Shown: positions 1 through 6,764, counted from the stretch's first letter. The stretch: 13,237 bases of DNA from Pseudomonadota bacterium (GCA_021793055.1 JAJYTL010000059.1:1-13237); one strand, 5' to 3'. Translations and numbers: made by a program. Notes: generated from the sequence alone by a model not told the origin.

Positions 1-83
1 CTGCGCCCCGCCTCTGTCCGCCTCGACGTCTTGTTCACACCCGGCCGGTCCGCGTTGCCGCCAACGCATTCCGACCAACCCAT
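1..83. other. Intergenic region downstream of trmD with a small hairpin
   Basis: No gene could be supported here. On the minus strand this is the sequence following the trmD stop. It contains a perfect 6-bp inverted repeat at 52-67 (GCGTTG, 4-nt loop, CAACGC). The stem can be extended by weaker flanking pairing, but no T-run follows. In many bacteria rplS follows trmD, but no L19 N-terminus is visible before the window ends. An ATG at 83 opens a frame of unfamiliar sequence with an SD-like AGGA too close to it, so I do not call it. Confidence 0.4.
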
Positions 84-785
84 TCATTCCTGCCGCCCGC
101 GATAACGCCGCCACAGATCGGGCCGCCGCTCCCGGGTCAGCGTCTCCGCCGCCGACTGCCGCCAGGCCGCGACACGCGCGTGATCGCCCTCCAGCAGCAC
201 CTCCGGCACCTCGCGGCCTTCCCAAACCCGCGGCCGCGTGTATTGCGGATATTCCAGAAGCCCGGCCGCGAAACTCTCTTCCGACAACGAATCCGGTTCG
301 CCGAGAACCCCCGGCAAGAGCCGCACCGTCGCCTCGAGAAGTGCCATCGCCGCCACCTCGCCGCCCGCGAGAACGACATCGCCGATGCTGATCTCGGTCA
401 GGCCGCGCGCTTCGAGAACGCGCTCATCCACTCCTTCGAACCGTCCACACACCAAGAGTACGCCCGGTTCCGCCGCCAGATCGCGCGCCAAGCCCTGATC
501 GAGGGACCGGCCGCGCGGGCTCATATAGAACCGAGGGCCGACCGGTGCCACCGAATCGATGGCCCGGGCCAGCACATCCGCACGCATCACCATGCCCGGA
601 CCGCCGCCGAAAGGACTATCGTCGACGGTCCGGTGTTTATCGCCCGCGAAGGCCCGAATGTCCACTGTTTCCAGCGTCCACAAGCCCTTGGCGAGCGCCT
701 TGCCGATCAGGCTCGCGCCGAGCGGCCCGGGAAACACCTCGGGGAAAAGGCTCAACACCGTCGCCTGCCACGGGACCTCGCTCAT
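84..785 (-). CDS. trmD: tRNA (guanine37-N1)-methyltransferase TrmD
   Basis: TrmD uses S-adenosylmethionine to methylate N1 of G37, next to the anticodon, which prevents +1 frameshifting. The 233-residue product has the family's usual length. Visible motifs are VDDSPFGGGPGMVM near residues 54-67, CGRFEGVDERV near 110-120, the SAM-binding trefoil-knot segment SIGDVVLAGGE, then VWEGREVPEVLLEGDH with the Asp expected as the catalytic base. The reading frame is open far upstream, but homology begins at MSEVPWQATVLSLFPE. I therefore chose the ATG at 785, which overlaps the rimM stop by four bases (ATGA). A GGAAGGA stretch lies 11 nt upstream. It is the last visible gene of the ffh-rpsP-rimM-trmD unit and is probably translationally coupled to rimM. 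Identification is secure from sequence and context. Confidence 0.97.
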   Translation of the reverse strand: MSEVPWQATVLSLFPEVFPGPLGASLIGKALAKGLWTLETVDIRAFAGDKHRTVDDSPFGGGPGMVMRADVLARAIDSVAPVGPRFYMSPRGRSLDQGLARDLAAEPGVLLVCGRFEGVDERVLEARGLTEISIGDVVLAGGEVAAMALLEATVRLLPGVLGEPDSLSEESFAAGLLEYPQYTRPRVWEGREVPEVLLEGDHARVAAWRQSAAETLTRERRPDLWRRYRGRQE

Positions 786-1357
786 GGCGCCGTCTCGTCC
801 TTCCCCGCGTCCCCGGCCGCCGCCGGGCGCTTCCCTTTCATCTCCGCGGCGACCTCGGCCGGCGGCACCGCCACCAGCCGGCCGGCCGCGATATCCACCA
901 CCGGCACCGTGTCGCGGGTGAACGGCAGCATCCGCGTCGGCCCCACCGCCGGACGTATTTCCAGGACGTCGTTGGCGCCGAATTGATGCACCGCCACCAC
1001 CGTCCCGAGCGCCGCGCCGGCTTCGTCCTCGACCCGAAGGCCGATGAGGTCGACGTGATAGAACTCGTCCTCCTCGGCGGCCGGCAGCGCGTCCCGCGCC
1101 ACGTAAAGTTGCGTCCCCCGCAAGGCCTCGGCGGCGGTGCGATCGCTCACGCCGGCAATCGCCGCCACCACGCCGCCCTCGATCGGGCGCAAGACGCGAA
1201 GCGCGAAGCGGCGGGCACCCGCCACATCCTCGAGCGCGCCGTAGGCCGCGATCGCCTCGGGCGTCGAGGTGAAGCACTTCACCTTAACCTCCCCTTTCAG
1301 CCCGTGCGCCGCGACGATGGCGCCGAGCAGAACGCGGCTTTCGGGCACGGCGGACAA
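782..1357 (-). CDS. rimM: 16S rRNA processing/ribosome maturation factor RimM
   Basis: RimM binds ribosomal protein S19 and helps mature the 30S head. The 191-residue product shows the N-terminal beta-barrel signature LLGAIVAAHGLKGEVKVK near residues 10-27. A C-terminal PRC-barrel follows, with EFYHVDLIGLRV, GTVVAVHQFGANDVLEI and MLPFTRDTVP. A short Lys/Ala/Asp tail ends the protein. The frame has no ATG near the expected N-terminus. A TTG at 1357 sits 7 nt after GAGGGG, an ideal ribosome-binding distance, so I use it. A GTG at 1348 (giving 188 residues) would lie 16 nt away and is less likely. The gene begins 11 nt after the rpsP stop and overlaps trmD by ATGA. Family and role are secure, while the exact start is moderately supported. 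Confidence 0.94.
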   Translation of the reverse strand: MSAVPESRVLLGAIVAAHGLKGEVKVKCFTSTPEAIAAYGALEDVAGARRFALRVLRPIEGGVVAAIAGVSDRTAAEALRGTQLYVARDALPAAEEDEFYHVDLIGLRVEDEAGAALGTVVAVHQFGANDVLEIRPAVGPTRMLPFTRDTVPVVDIAAGRLVAVPPAEVAAEMKGKRPAAAGDAGKDETAP

Positions 1358-1364
1358 GGCTTGG

Positions 1365-1370
1365 CCCCTC
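1365..1370 (-). promoter_or_regulatory. Ribosome-binding site deciding the rimM TTG start
   Basis: GAGGGG on the minus strand overlaps the rpsP stop codon (TGA) and lies 7 nt before the TTG at 1357. A GTG nine bases further downstream would be 16 nt away, which is too far for good pairing. This spacing is the reason for choosing TTG. Confidence 0.55.
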
Positions 1371-1737
1371 AGGACGCTGCCGGCGTCTCGCCCGCTGCCG
1401 CCTTCGCCGCCTCTTCCGCCGCCTTCATGCGCTCGAGCGTCTTCGGCCGCGGGCCGCTCTTCTTCGGCGTCTCGCGCGGCTCCCACTTGATCAGGCCGGC
1501 CTGGCCGAAGAAGCGGGCGACACGATCGGTCGGCTGCGCCCCCTGGGACAGCCAGTAGCGGGCGCGCTCCTCGTCGAACTTGACGCGATTTTCGGTTTCC
1601 TTCTTCAGCATCGGATCGTAGGTACCGATCTTCTCGATGAAGCGGCCGTCGCGCGGGCTCCGGCTGTCGGCGATGACGATGCGATAGAAGGGGCGCTTCT
1701 TGGCGCCGGCGCGGCTGAGGCGAATTTTCAACGCCAT
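1369..1737 (-). CDS. rpsP: 30S ribosomal protein S16
   Basis: S16 is a primary-assembly protein of the small ribosomal subunit. The 122-residue product starts with the diagnostic MALKIRLSRAGAKKRPFYRI. It continues with ADSRSPRDGRFIEKIGTYDP and RYWLSQGAQPTDRV, which cover the conserved fold of about 80 residues. An Ala/Lys/Glu-rich C-terminal extension follows, of a kind common in alphaproteobacteria and probably disordered. The ATG at 1737 is preceded by AGAGGA about 11 nt upstream. The gene lies 72 nt after ffh and 11 nt before rimM on the same strand, matching the widely conserved ffh-rpsP-rimM-trmD order. Nothing is missing and codon use matches the neighbours. Confidence 0.98.
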   Translation of the reverse strand: MALKIRLSRAGAKKRPFYRIVIADSRSPRDGRFIEKIGTYDPMLKKETENRVKFDEERARYWLSQGAQPTDRVARFFGQAGLIKWEPRETPKKSGPRPKTLERMKAAEEAAKAAAGETPAAS

Positions 1738-1809
1738 ATCGGTTCGGTTCCTCTTTGCTTTCGGTTGTCGGTCTTGGTTTCTCGGTTCGTCGGGTTTCGG
1801 ATCGGGCGC

Positions 1810-3168
1810 TCAACGACGGGGCATGAGGCCGGGCGGAAAGCCTTGCGGCGGCATCAGCCCGGCTTTGCCCATCTTCTTGACCCGTTTCATCATGTCCGCC
1901 ATCTGGCGGTGCTGTTTCAGGAGCCGGTTGATTTCCGGCACGGTGGCGCCCGAGCCGCGCGCGATGCGCTGCTTGCGCGAGGCATGGATCAGCTTCGGGT
2001 TGCGCCGCTCCCACGGCGTCATCGAGGAAATGATCGCTTCCTGGCGCGCGAGCTGCTTGTCGGCGACGCCACTATCGGCAAGCTGCTTCTTGACCTTGGC
2101 GACGCCGGGCAAAAGCGACAGCACGCCCTGCATGCCGCCGAGCTTGCGCATCTGGCGGAGCTGGCTCGCCAGATCCTCGAGGTCGAAGGTGCCCTTCTCC
2201 ATCTTGGCGGCGAGCTTCTCGGCGGCTTCCTTCTCTAGCGTCTCGGCCGCCTTCTCGACCAGGCTCACCACGTCGCCCATGCCGAGAATGCGCGAGGCGA
2301 TGCGATCGGGATGGAACGGCTCCATCTGGTCGAGCTTCTCGCCGATGCCGATGAGCTTGATCGGCTGGCCGGTCACGGCGCGCATGCTGAGCGCGGCGCC
2401 GCCGCGGCCGTCGCCGTCCATGCGCGTAAGCACGATGCCGGTGAGGCCGATCCGCTTATGGAACTGCTCGGCGAGACGGACCGCGTCCTGGCCGGTCAAG
2501 GCATCGGCGACCAGCAGCGTCTCGTGCGGCTGCACCGCGTCGCGCACGGCGAGCGCCTCGGCCATCAGGGCCTCGTCGATGTGGATGCGGCCGGCTGTGT
2601 CCAGCAGCACCACGTCGAAGCTCTGCAGCTTGGCCGCCTGGATGGCGCGCTTGGCGATATCGACCGGCATCTGGCCGGCGATGACCGGAAGCGTCGCCAC
2701 CCCGGCCTGCTCGCCGAGAACGCGAAGCTGTTCCTGCGCCGCCGGCCGCGCCACGTCGAGCGAGGCCATCAGCACTTTCTTCTTCTGGCGCTCGGACAGC
2801 AGGCGGGCGATCTTGGCGCAGCTCGTGGTCTTGCCCGAGCCCTGCAGGCCGACCAGCATGATCGGCACCGGCGCCGGCGCCAGGAGATCGATCTCGGCCT
2901 GGGCCTTGCCCAGCATCTCGACCAGGTGGTCCTGCACCACCTTGATGACCATCTGGCCCGGGGTAACCGAACGCAGAACCTCGGCGCCGACCGCCTTGGA
3001 GCGGACCTCGTCGATGAAGCGCTTGACCACCGGCAGCGCGACATCGGCCTCGAGCAGGGCAAGCCGGACCTCGCGCAGGGCTTCGTTGACGTCGCCCTCG
3101 CTCAGCGCGCCGCGCTTGGTCAAGCGGTTAAGAACCTCGCCGAGCCGCCCGGTCAGCGTTTCGAACAT
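1810..3168 (-). CDS. ffh: Signal recognition particle protein Ffh
   Basis: Ffh is the SRP54 GTPase. With 4.5S RNA it captures hydrophobic signal sequences and docks with FtsY to target proteins to the inner membrane. The 452-residue product has an N domain (about 1-95) and a G domain with GLQGSGKT at 107-114, DTAGR at 190-194 and TRMD at 248-251. A Met-rich M domain (about 300-440) follows, including the RNA-binding ASRKQRIARGSG motif and several Met clusters such as MADMMKRVKKM. The frame stays open upstream to 3222, but those 18 codons encode low-complexity KGQG sequence. Family homology starts at MFETLTGRLGEVLNRL, and AAGGA lies 9 nt before that ATG. The leader contains an apparent intrinsic terminator, described separately. 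No 4.5S RNA gene was seen in the window. Confidence 0.98.
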   Translation of the reverse strand: MFETLTGRLGEVLNRLTKRGALSEGDVNEALREVRLALLEADVALPVVKRFIDEVRSKAVGAEVLRSVTPGQMVIKVVQDHLVEMLGKAQAEIDLLAPAPVPIMLVGLQGSGKTTSCAKIARLLSERQKKKVLMASLDVARPAAQEQLRVLGEQAGVATLPVIAGQMPVDIAKRAIQAAKLQSFDVVLLDTAGRIHIDEALMAEALAVRDAVQPHETLLVADALTGQDAVRLAEQFHKRIGLTGIVLTRMDGDGRGGAALSMRAVTGQPIKLIGIGEKLDQMEPFHPDRIASRILGMGDVVSLVEKAAETLEKEAAEKLAAKMEKGTFDLEDLASQLRQMRKLGGMQGVLSLLPGVAKVKKQLADSGVADKQLARQEAIISSMTPWERRNPKLIHASRKQRIARGSGATVPEINRLLKQHRQMADMMKRVKKMGKAGLMPPQGFPPGLMPRR

Positions 3169-3174
3169 GAATTC

Positions 3175-3219
3175 CGGTCCTTGGCCTTTGGCCCCTGATC
3201 CTTGCCCTTTCGCCCAAGG
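3175..3219 (-). repeat. Low-complexity purine-rich leader of ffh with possible SD-masking pair
   Basis: The minus strand just before ffh is built from repeated AAGG, GGCC and CAAGG blocks. The block CCTTGG at 3214-3219 is complementary to CCAAGG at 3179-3184, which overlaps the probable ffh ribosome-binding site AAGGA (3178-3182). A shorter competing hairpin, GGCC-AAA-GGCC, lies between. These pairings are visible in the sequence. Any control of ffh translation by them is inference. Confidence 0.35.
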
Positions 3220-3254
3220 CAAAAACGCCGGTGCGCGAAACTCGCGGACCGGCG
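3218..3254 (-). terminator. Intrinsic terminator-like hairpin in the ffh leader
   Basis: On the minus strand the stem is CGCCGGT (3248-3254), one C-C mismatch, CGCGA, a 3-nt loop, TCGCG, then ACCGGCG (3226-3232), followed at once by TTTTTG. This has the form of a rho-independent terminator reading toward ffh. No minus-strand gene ends here, because the neighbour dapF is divergent. It therefore sits in the ffh leader or blocks antisense read-through. The structure is seen directly; the function is inferred. Confidence 0.6.
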
Positions 3255-3272
3255 GGCTGCCTTGACGGCGCA

Positions 3273-3301
3273 GTTAAGCCGCAACCCCGCCCGGAAGTCA
3301 A
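3273..3301 (-). promoter_or_regulatory. Possible promoter for the ffh-rpsP-rimM-trmD operon
   Basis: On the minus strand TTGACT (3296-3301) is separated by 17 nt from CTTAAC (3273-3278), or by 18 nt from TTAACT. The -35 match is good and the -10 is weak. Transcription would begin near 3266, upstream of the terminator-like hairpin and about 98 nt before the ffh ATG. Confidence 0.35.
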
Positions 3302-3377
3302 GCCATCGGTCGCCCCGCCGAAGCCGGAATATCGCCGAGACCAGGTCCAGCCCAAGGGCCGGCGGCCGCCAAATCCC

Positions 3378-3406
3378 TTGGACGGGCGCCGCGGGCACTC
3401 TATATA
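3378..3406 (+). promoter_or_regulatory. Probable sigma-70 promoter of dapF
   Basis: TTGGAC (3378-3383), a 17-nt spacer and TATATA (3401-3406) form a well-spaced housekeeping-type promoter. The -10 box ends only 8 nt before the dapF ATG at 3415. The transcript should begin at, or within a few bases of, the start codon. Confidence 0.6.
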
Positions 3407-3414
3407 AGGCCCTC

Positions 3415-4266
3415 ATGCGGCGCTCTTTCGTCAAAATGAATGGTCTCGGCAACGATTTCGTGATTTTCGACGCGCGCGAGGTCCCCCTGGCCTTGAGCGC
3501 GGCGCAGATCCGCCATATCGCCGACCGCCGCTTCGGCATCGGTTGCGACCAGCTTATCGCCGTCGAGCCCTCGGGCAAGGCCGACGCCCACATGCGCATC
3601 TACAATGCCGACGGCAGCGAGGCCGAGGCCTGCGGCAACGCCACCCGCTGCGTCGCCGAGATTCTTTTGACCGAAAAGAAAACCGACCATGTCGCCATCG
3701 AGACCATCGCGGGCGTGCTGCAATCCCGCGCCGTCGAACGCGGCCTCATCACCGTTGACATGGGCGTGCCGCGCTTCGACTGGGCAGCGATTCCGCTGCA
3801 AAGCGCGGTCGACCCCGGCCATCTGCCGCTTACCCTCGCGGCCCGCGACGGCACCACCTTGCAGGACGGCATCGCGGTCAATGTCGGCAATCCCCACGCG
3901 GTCTTTTTCGTCGCTAACGCCGAGGCCGTGCCGCTTGGCGAAATCGGGCCCAAGGCCGAGCACGATCCGCTGTTTCCGCAGCGCGTGAACCTTGAGGTCG
4001 CGACCATCGAGGCGCCGGACCGCATCCGCGTCCGCGTCTGGGAGCGCGGCGCCGGCATCACCCCGGCTTGCGGCTCCGGCGCTTGCGCCGTGCTCGCCGC
4101 CGCCGTGAGGCGTGAGCTGTTGCCCCGCCCCGAGGCCGAAATCCGTCTCGACGGCGGCAGACTTCATGTCGCCTTGCGCGACAACCGGTTGTGGATGACC
4201 GGGCCGGTCGCCGAAAGCTTTCGCGGCTCACTCGAGCTCGAGGCCACGGGCGGGACGGCGGCATGA
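3415..4266 (+). CDS. dapF: Diaminopimelate epimerase DapF
   Basis: DapF interconverts LL- and meso-diaminopimelate without a cofactor, supplying meso-DAP for peptidoglycan and for lysine synthesis. The 283-residue product has normal family length. It begins MRRSFVKMNGLGNDFVIFD, the typical N-terminus. The two halves of the pseudo-symmetric fold each carry one catalytic cysteine, in EACGNATRC (residues about 70-78) and TPACGSGACAV (near 218-228). The open frame extends upstream to 3202, but those codons lack homology and span the promoter, so I start at the ATG at 3415. AAGG lies about 5 nt before it. The gene overlaps mtaB by ATGA, implying co-translation in a dapF-mtaB-ftsY unit diverging from ffh. 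Confidence 0.97.
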   Translation: MRRSFVKMNGLGNDFVIFDAREVPLALSAAQIRHIADRRFGIGCDQLIAVEPSGKADAHMRIYNADGSEAEACGNATRCVAEILLTEKKTDHVAIETIAGVLQSRAVERGLITVDMGVPRFDWAAIPLQSAVDPGHLPLTLAARDGTTLQDGIAVNVGNPHAVFFVANAEAVPLGEIGPKAEHDPLFPQRVNLEVATIEAPDRIRVRVWERGAGITPACGSGACAVLAAAVRRELLPRPEAEIRLDGGRLHVALRDNRLWMTGPVAESFRGSLELEATGGTAA

Positions 4267-5573
4267 GCCGCACCGGCGCCGAGGCGCCCGCCGCGGTCGA
4301 GGTCATCACCTTCGGCTGCCGGCTCAATGCCAGCGAATCCGAGATCATCGCCCGGAACGCCCGCGCCGCCGGGCTCGACAACGCGGTCATCGTCAATACC
4401 TGCGCGGTGACGGCGGAGGCCGAGCGCCAAGCCCGCCAAGCGATCCGCAAGGCGCGGCGGCGACGGCCCGACGCGCGCATCATCGTCACCGGCTGCGCCG
4501 CCGAGATCGAACGCGCGCGCTTCGCCGGCTTGCCCGAAGTCGACGCCGTGCTCGGCAATCAAGCCAAGCTGTTGCCGCAAAGCTACGGCGAGACGGCGGC
4601 GCCGGCCGGCGCCATCGCCGACCGCGCGGCGTTGCGCGAAACCGCCGGCCATCTCGATGCCGATGATATCGACGACGGTCGTCTCGACGCCGCGGCTGCA
4701 AGCGGCGGCCGCGCCCGCGCCTTCCTGCAAATCCAGCAAGGCTGCGATCACCGCTGCACCTTCTGCATCATCCCCTTTGCCCGCGGCGCGAGCCGCTCGG
4801 TGCCGCTTGGCCAGGTGGCCGAGGATGCCAGGCGCCTGGTCGCGCGCGGCTACAACGAGATCGTGCTGACCGGCGTCGATCTTACCGCCTACGGCGCCGA
4901 TCTGCCCGGCGCGCCGAGCCTCGGCCGCATGGTCGAGCGGCTGCTTCGCGCCGTGCCGGAATTGCCGAGGCTCCGCCTTTCCTCGCTCGACCCGGCCGAG
5001 ATCGACGCCGACCTCCTGCGCCTGCTCGCCGACGAGCCCCGGCTCATGCCCCATGTCCATCTTTCGCTCCAGGCCGGCGACGACCTCATCCTGAAGCGCA
5101 TGAAGCGCCGCCATCTTCGTGGCCAGGTCATCGCGCTATGCGCGGAAATTCGCCGGCGCCGGCCCGATATCGTCTTCGGCGCTGATCTCATCGCCGGCTT
5201 CCCGACCGAAAGCGAGGCGATGTTCCAGAACTCGCTCGCCATCGTCGAGGACTGCGGCCTCACCTGGCTGCACGTCTTCCCCTATTCGCCGCGGCCCGGC
5301 ACGCCGGCCGCGCGCATGCCCCAGGCCCCGTCGGGCGCGCCGAAGGAGCGGGCGGAACGGCTGCGCCGGGCCGGCGCCGCGGCGCTCGAGCGCTGGCTGC
5401 GATCGCGCGTCGGCACCACGACCGAGCTTGTGATCGAGGGCGAAACGCTCGGCCGGAGCGAGCATTACGCTCCGGTCGCGCTCGACCGTCCGGCTACGCC
5501 CGGAAGTCTCCTCCGCGCCCGCATCACCGGCGCCACGGCGGAGCGGCTGGCCGGCGAAGCGCTCGCATGCTGA
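4263..5573 (+). CDS. mtaB: tRNA t6A37 methylthiotransferase MtaB-type radical SAM enzyme
   Basis: MtaB converts t6A37 to ms2t6A37 in ANN-decoding tRNAs, using two [4Fe-4S] clusters and SAM. The 436-residue product has the three N-terminal UPF0004-domain cysteines C19 (TFGCRLN), C47 (VNTCAVT) and C78 (VTGCAAE). It also has the radical SAM triad C161, C165 and C168 in CDHRCTFC. Later come the conserved LRLSSLDPAEI, HVHLSLQAGDD, GADLIAGFPTE and HVFPYSPRPGTPAARMP. The C-terminal 60 residues or so resemble a TRAM RNA-binding domain. FGCRLN and the overall layout favour MtaB over MiaB, which normally has a different N-terminal signature. It starts inside the dapF stop (ATGA) and is followed 44 nt later by ftsY. 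Family assignment is secure, and the MtaB subtype is strongly likely. Confidence 0.94.
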   Translation: MSRTGAEAPAAVEVITFGCRLNASESEIIARNARAAGLDNAVIVNTCAVTAEAERQARQAIRKARRRRPDARIIVTGCAAEIERARFAGLPEVDAVLGNQAKLLPQSYGETAAPAGAIADRAALRETAGHLDADDIDDGRLDAAAASGGRARAFLQIQQGCDHRCTFCIIPFARGASRSVPLGQVAEDARRLVARGYNEIVLTGVDLTAYGADLPGAPSLGRMVERLLRAVPELPRLRLSSLDPAEIDADLLRLLADEPRLMPHVHLSLQAGDDLILKRMKRRHLRGQVIALCAEIRRRRPDIVFGADLIAGFPTESEAMFQNSLAIVEDCGLTWLHVFPYSPRPGTPAARMPQAPSGAPKERAERLRRAGAAALERWLRSRVGTTTELVIEGETLGRSEHYAPVALDRPATPGSLLRARITGATAERLAGEALAC

Positions 5574-5617
5574 CCCCAATCGTCTGAAAAAGAGCGAGCG
5601 AGATTGAATCCGCGGCC

Positions 5618-6562
5618 ATGAGCGAGACGGAGCAAACGGAGGAAAAGGTCGGCTGGCTTCGCCGCCTGAAGCAGGGCCTGCGGCGCTCGACCGGCGCCTT
5701 CAGCGACGGCATCGCCAGCATCTTCACCAAGCGCCGCCTCGACGAGGCGGCGCTGGCCGAACTCGAGGAACTGCTCATCAACGCCGATCTCGGACCAGCG
5801 GCTGCGGCCGAGGTGGTCGAGAACTTCCGCCGCACCCGCTTCGGCAAGGAAGTGACGCCGGAAGAAGTTCGCGAGGCGCTGGCCGGCGAGATCGCCGCCC
5901 TCTTGGCCCCGGTCGCCGTGCCGTTGCCGTTTCTGCCGCAGGCCAAACCGCAGGTGATCCTGGTCGTCGGCGTCAACGGCACCGGCAAGACCACCACCAT
6001 CGGCAAGCTGGCGCAGAACTTCCGCAAGCAAGGCAAGCAGGTAATGCTCGCCGCCGGCGACACGTTTCGCGCCGCCGCCATCGAGCAACTGCAGATATGG
6101 GGCGAACGGGTCGGCGCGCCGGTCGTCGCCGGCGCGGTCGGCGGCGATGCCGCCGGGCTTGCCTTCGACGCCTTGAAGCGGGCCAAGGCGGAGGGCTGCG
6201 ATATTCTCCTCGTCGATACCGCCGGCCGGCTGCAAAACAAGGCCCATCTGATGGCCGAGCTGGAGAAGATCGGGCGCGTCCTGAAGAAGCTCGATCCACA
6301 GGCGCCGCACGCGACGCTCCTGGTCTTGGATGCCACCACCGGACAGAACGCCTTGAGCCAGGTCGAGGCCTTCCTCGGCGTCTGCAAGGTCACCGGCTTG
6401 GTGATGACCAAGCTCGATGGCACCGCCCGCGGCGGCATCCTGGTCGCCTTGGCGAAAAAATACGCGCTGCCGGTTCACGCCATTGGCGTCGGCGAGGCGG
6501 CCGAGGACATGCAGCCCTTCGATCCCCTGGCCTTCGCGCGTGCGTTGACCGGCGCGATTTGA
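5618..6562 (+). CDS. ftsY: Signal recognition particle receptor FtsY
   Basis: FtsY is the membrane-associated SRP receptor GTPase that pairs with Ffh. The 314-residue product is essentially an NG domain with a short charged lead. The N domain spans about 10-100 (LDEAALAELEELLINADLG). The G domain carries GVNGTGKTTT at 118-127, DTFRAAAIEQL at 148-158, DTAGR at 200-204, TKLDGTARGG at 264-273 and GVGE at 290-293. The acidic A domain of enterobacterial FtsY is absent, as is usual in alphaproteobacteria. Amphipathic residues near 10-30 (WLRRLKQGLRR) could serve as the membrane-targeting helix. No strong Shine-Dalgarno precedes the ATG, but homology supports it. It is probably co-transcribed with dapF and mtaB, and a modest hairpin follows the stop. 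Confidence 0.97.
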   Translation: MSETEQTEEKVGWLRRLKQGLRRSTGAFSDGIASIFTKRRLDEAALAELEELLINADLGPAAAAEVVENFRRTRFGKEVTPEEVREALAGEIAALLAPVAVPLPFLPQAKPQVILVVGVNGTGKTTTIGKLAQNFRKQGKQVMLAAGDTFRAAAIEQLQIWGERVGAPVVAGAVGGDAAGLAFDALKRAKAEGCDILLVDTAGRLQNKAHLMAELEKIGRVLKKLDPQAPHATLLVLDATTGQNALSQVEAFLGVCKVTGLVMTKLDGTARGGILVALAKKYALPVHAIGVGEAAEDMQPFDPLAFARALTGAI

Positions 6563-6563
6563 C

Positions 6564-6582
6564 GCCCGGCCCGATTCCGGGC
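6564..6582 (+). terminator. Weak terminator-like hairpin after ftsY
   Basis: GCCCGG, a 7-nt loop and CCGGGC begin two bases after the ftsY stop and are followed by TT but no real T-run. It could mark the 3' end of dapF-mtaB-ftsY, with or without Rho. Confidence 0.4.
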
Positions 6583-6661
6583 TTACGGTTCTGCCCACCA
6601 GTTCTGCCCAGCCAGCTTGCATCGAATGTGCCTTGTGTCGCCGGCCATCCTTCCCCCCGCC

Positions 6662-6680
6662 TGTTGTGTTTTCGACAACA
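6662..6680. repeat. Inverted repeat in the AT-rich island
   Basis: TGTTGT (6662-6667), a 7-nt spacer and ACAACA (6675-6680) form a perfect 6-bp dyad in the intergenic region between ftsY and the Lys-rich mini-protein. Confidence 0.45.
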
Positions 6681-6726
6681 TCTAGAGAAAAGCGCGGAGG
6701 CTTTCACGTAATCTTGTTATTTTCTC

Positions 6727-6755
6727 TTGACAGAAATTTTCAGCTACTGAAAGTT
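6727..6755 (+). promoter_or_regulatory. Possible promoter with overlapping operator-like palindrome
   Basis: A consensus -35 box TTGACA (6727-6732) lies in the AT-richest stretch of the window. No good -10 follows: the 17-nt spacing gives AAAGTT. The spacer region overlaps a perfect palindrome, TTTCAG-CTA-CTGAAA (6738-6752), which could be a repressor or activator site. The palindrome is certain and the promoter is tentative. Confidence 0.35.
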
Positions 6756-6764
6756 GCTGACTTA

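Noticed and set aside
1..83. Start of another minus-strand gene at the ATG at 83
   Set aside because: The sequence MGWSECVGGN and onward is unfamiliar and is not ribosomal protein L19. The SD-like AGGA is only 4 nt from the ATG, and the frame is cut by the window edge.
3169..3222. N-terminal extension of Ffh by 18 residues
   Set aside because: The extra residues are low-complexity KGQG sequence, the family homology starts at MFETLTGRL, and AAGGA is correctly placed for the ATG at 3168.
1700..3265. 521-residue plus-strand open frame opposite ffh
   Set aside because: A Ser/Arg-rich antisense shadow of ffh with no recognisable domain. It exists because GC-rich codons rarely create stops in that register.
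3202..3414. Upstream extension of DapF
   Set aside because: It runs through the promoter and terminator-like elements and has no similarity to the DapF N-terminus.
3169..3414. 4.5S SRP RNA gene near ffh
   Set aside because: I looked for the conserved SRP RNA tip (GGAA tetraloop with its flanking helix) in the intergenic regions and did not find it.
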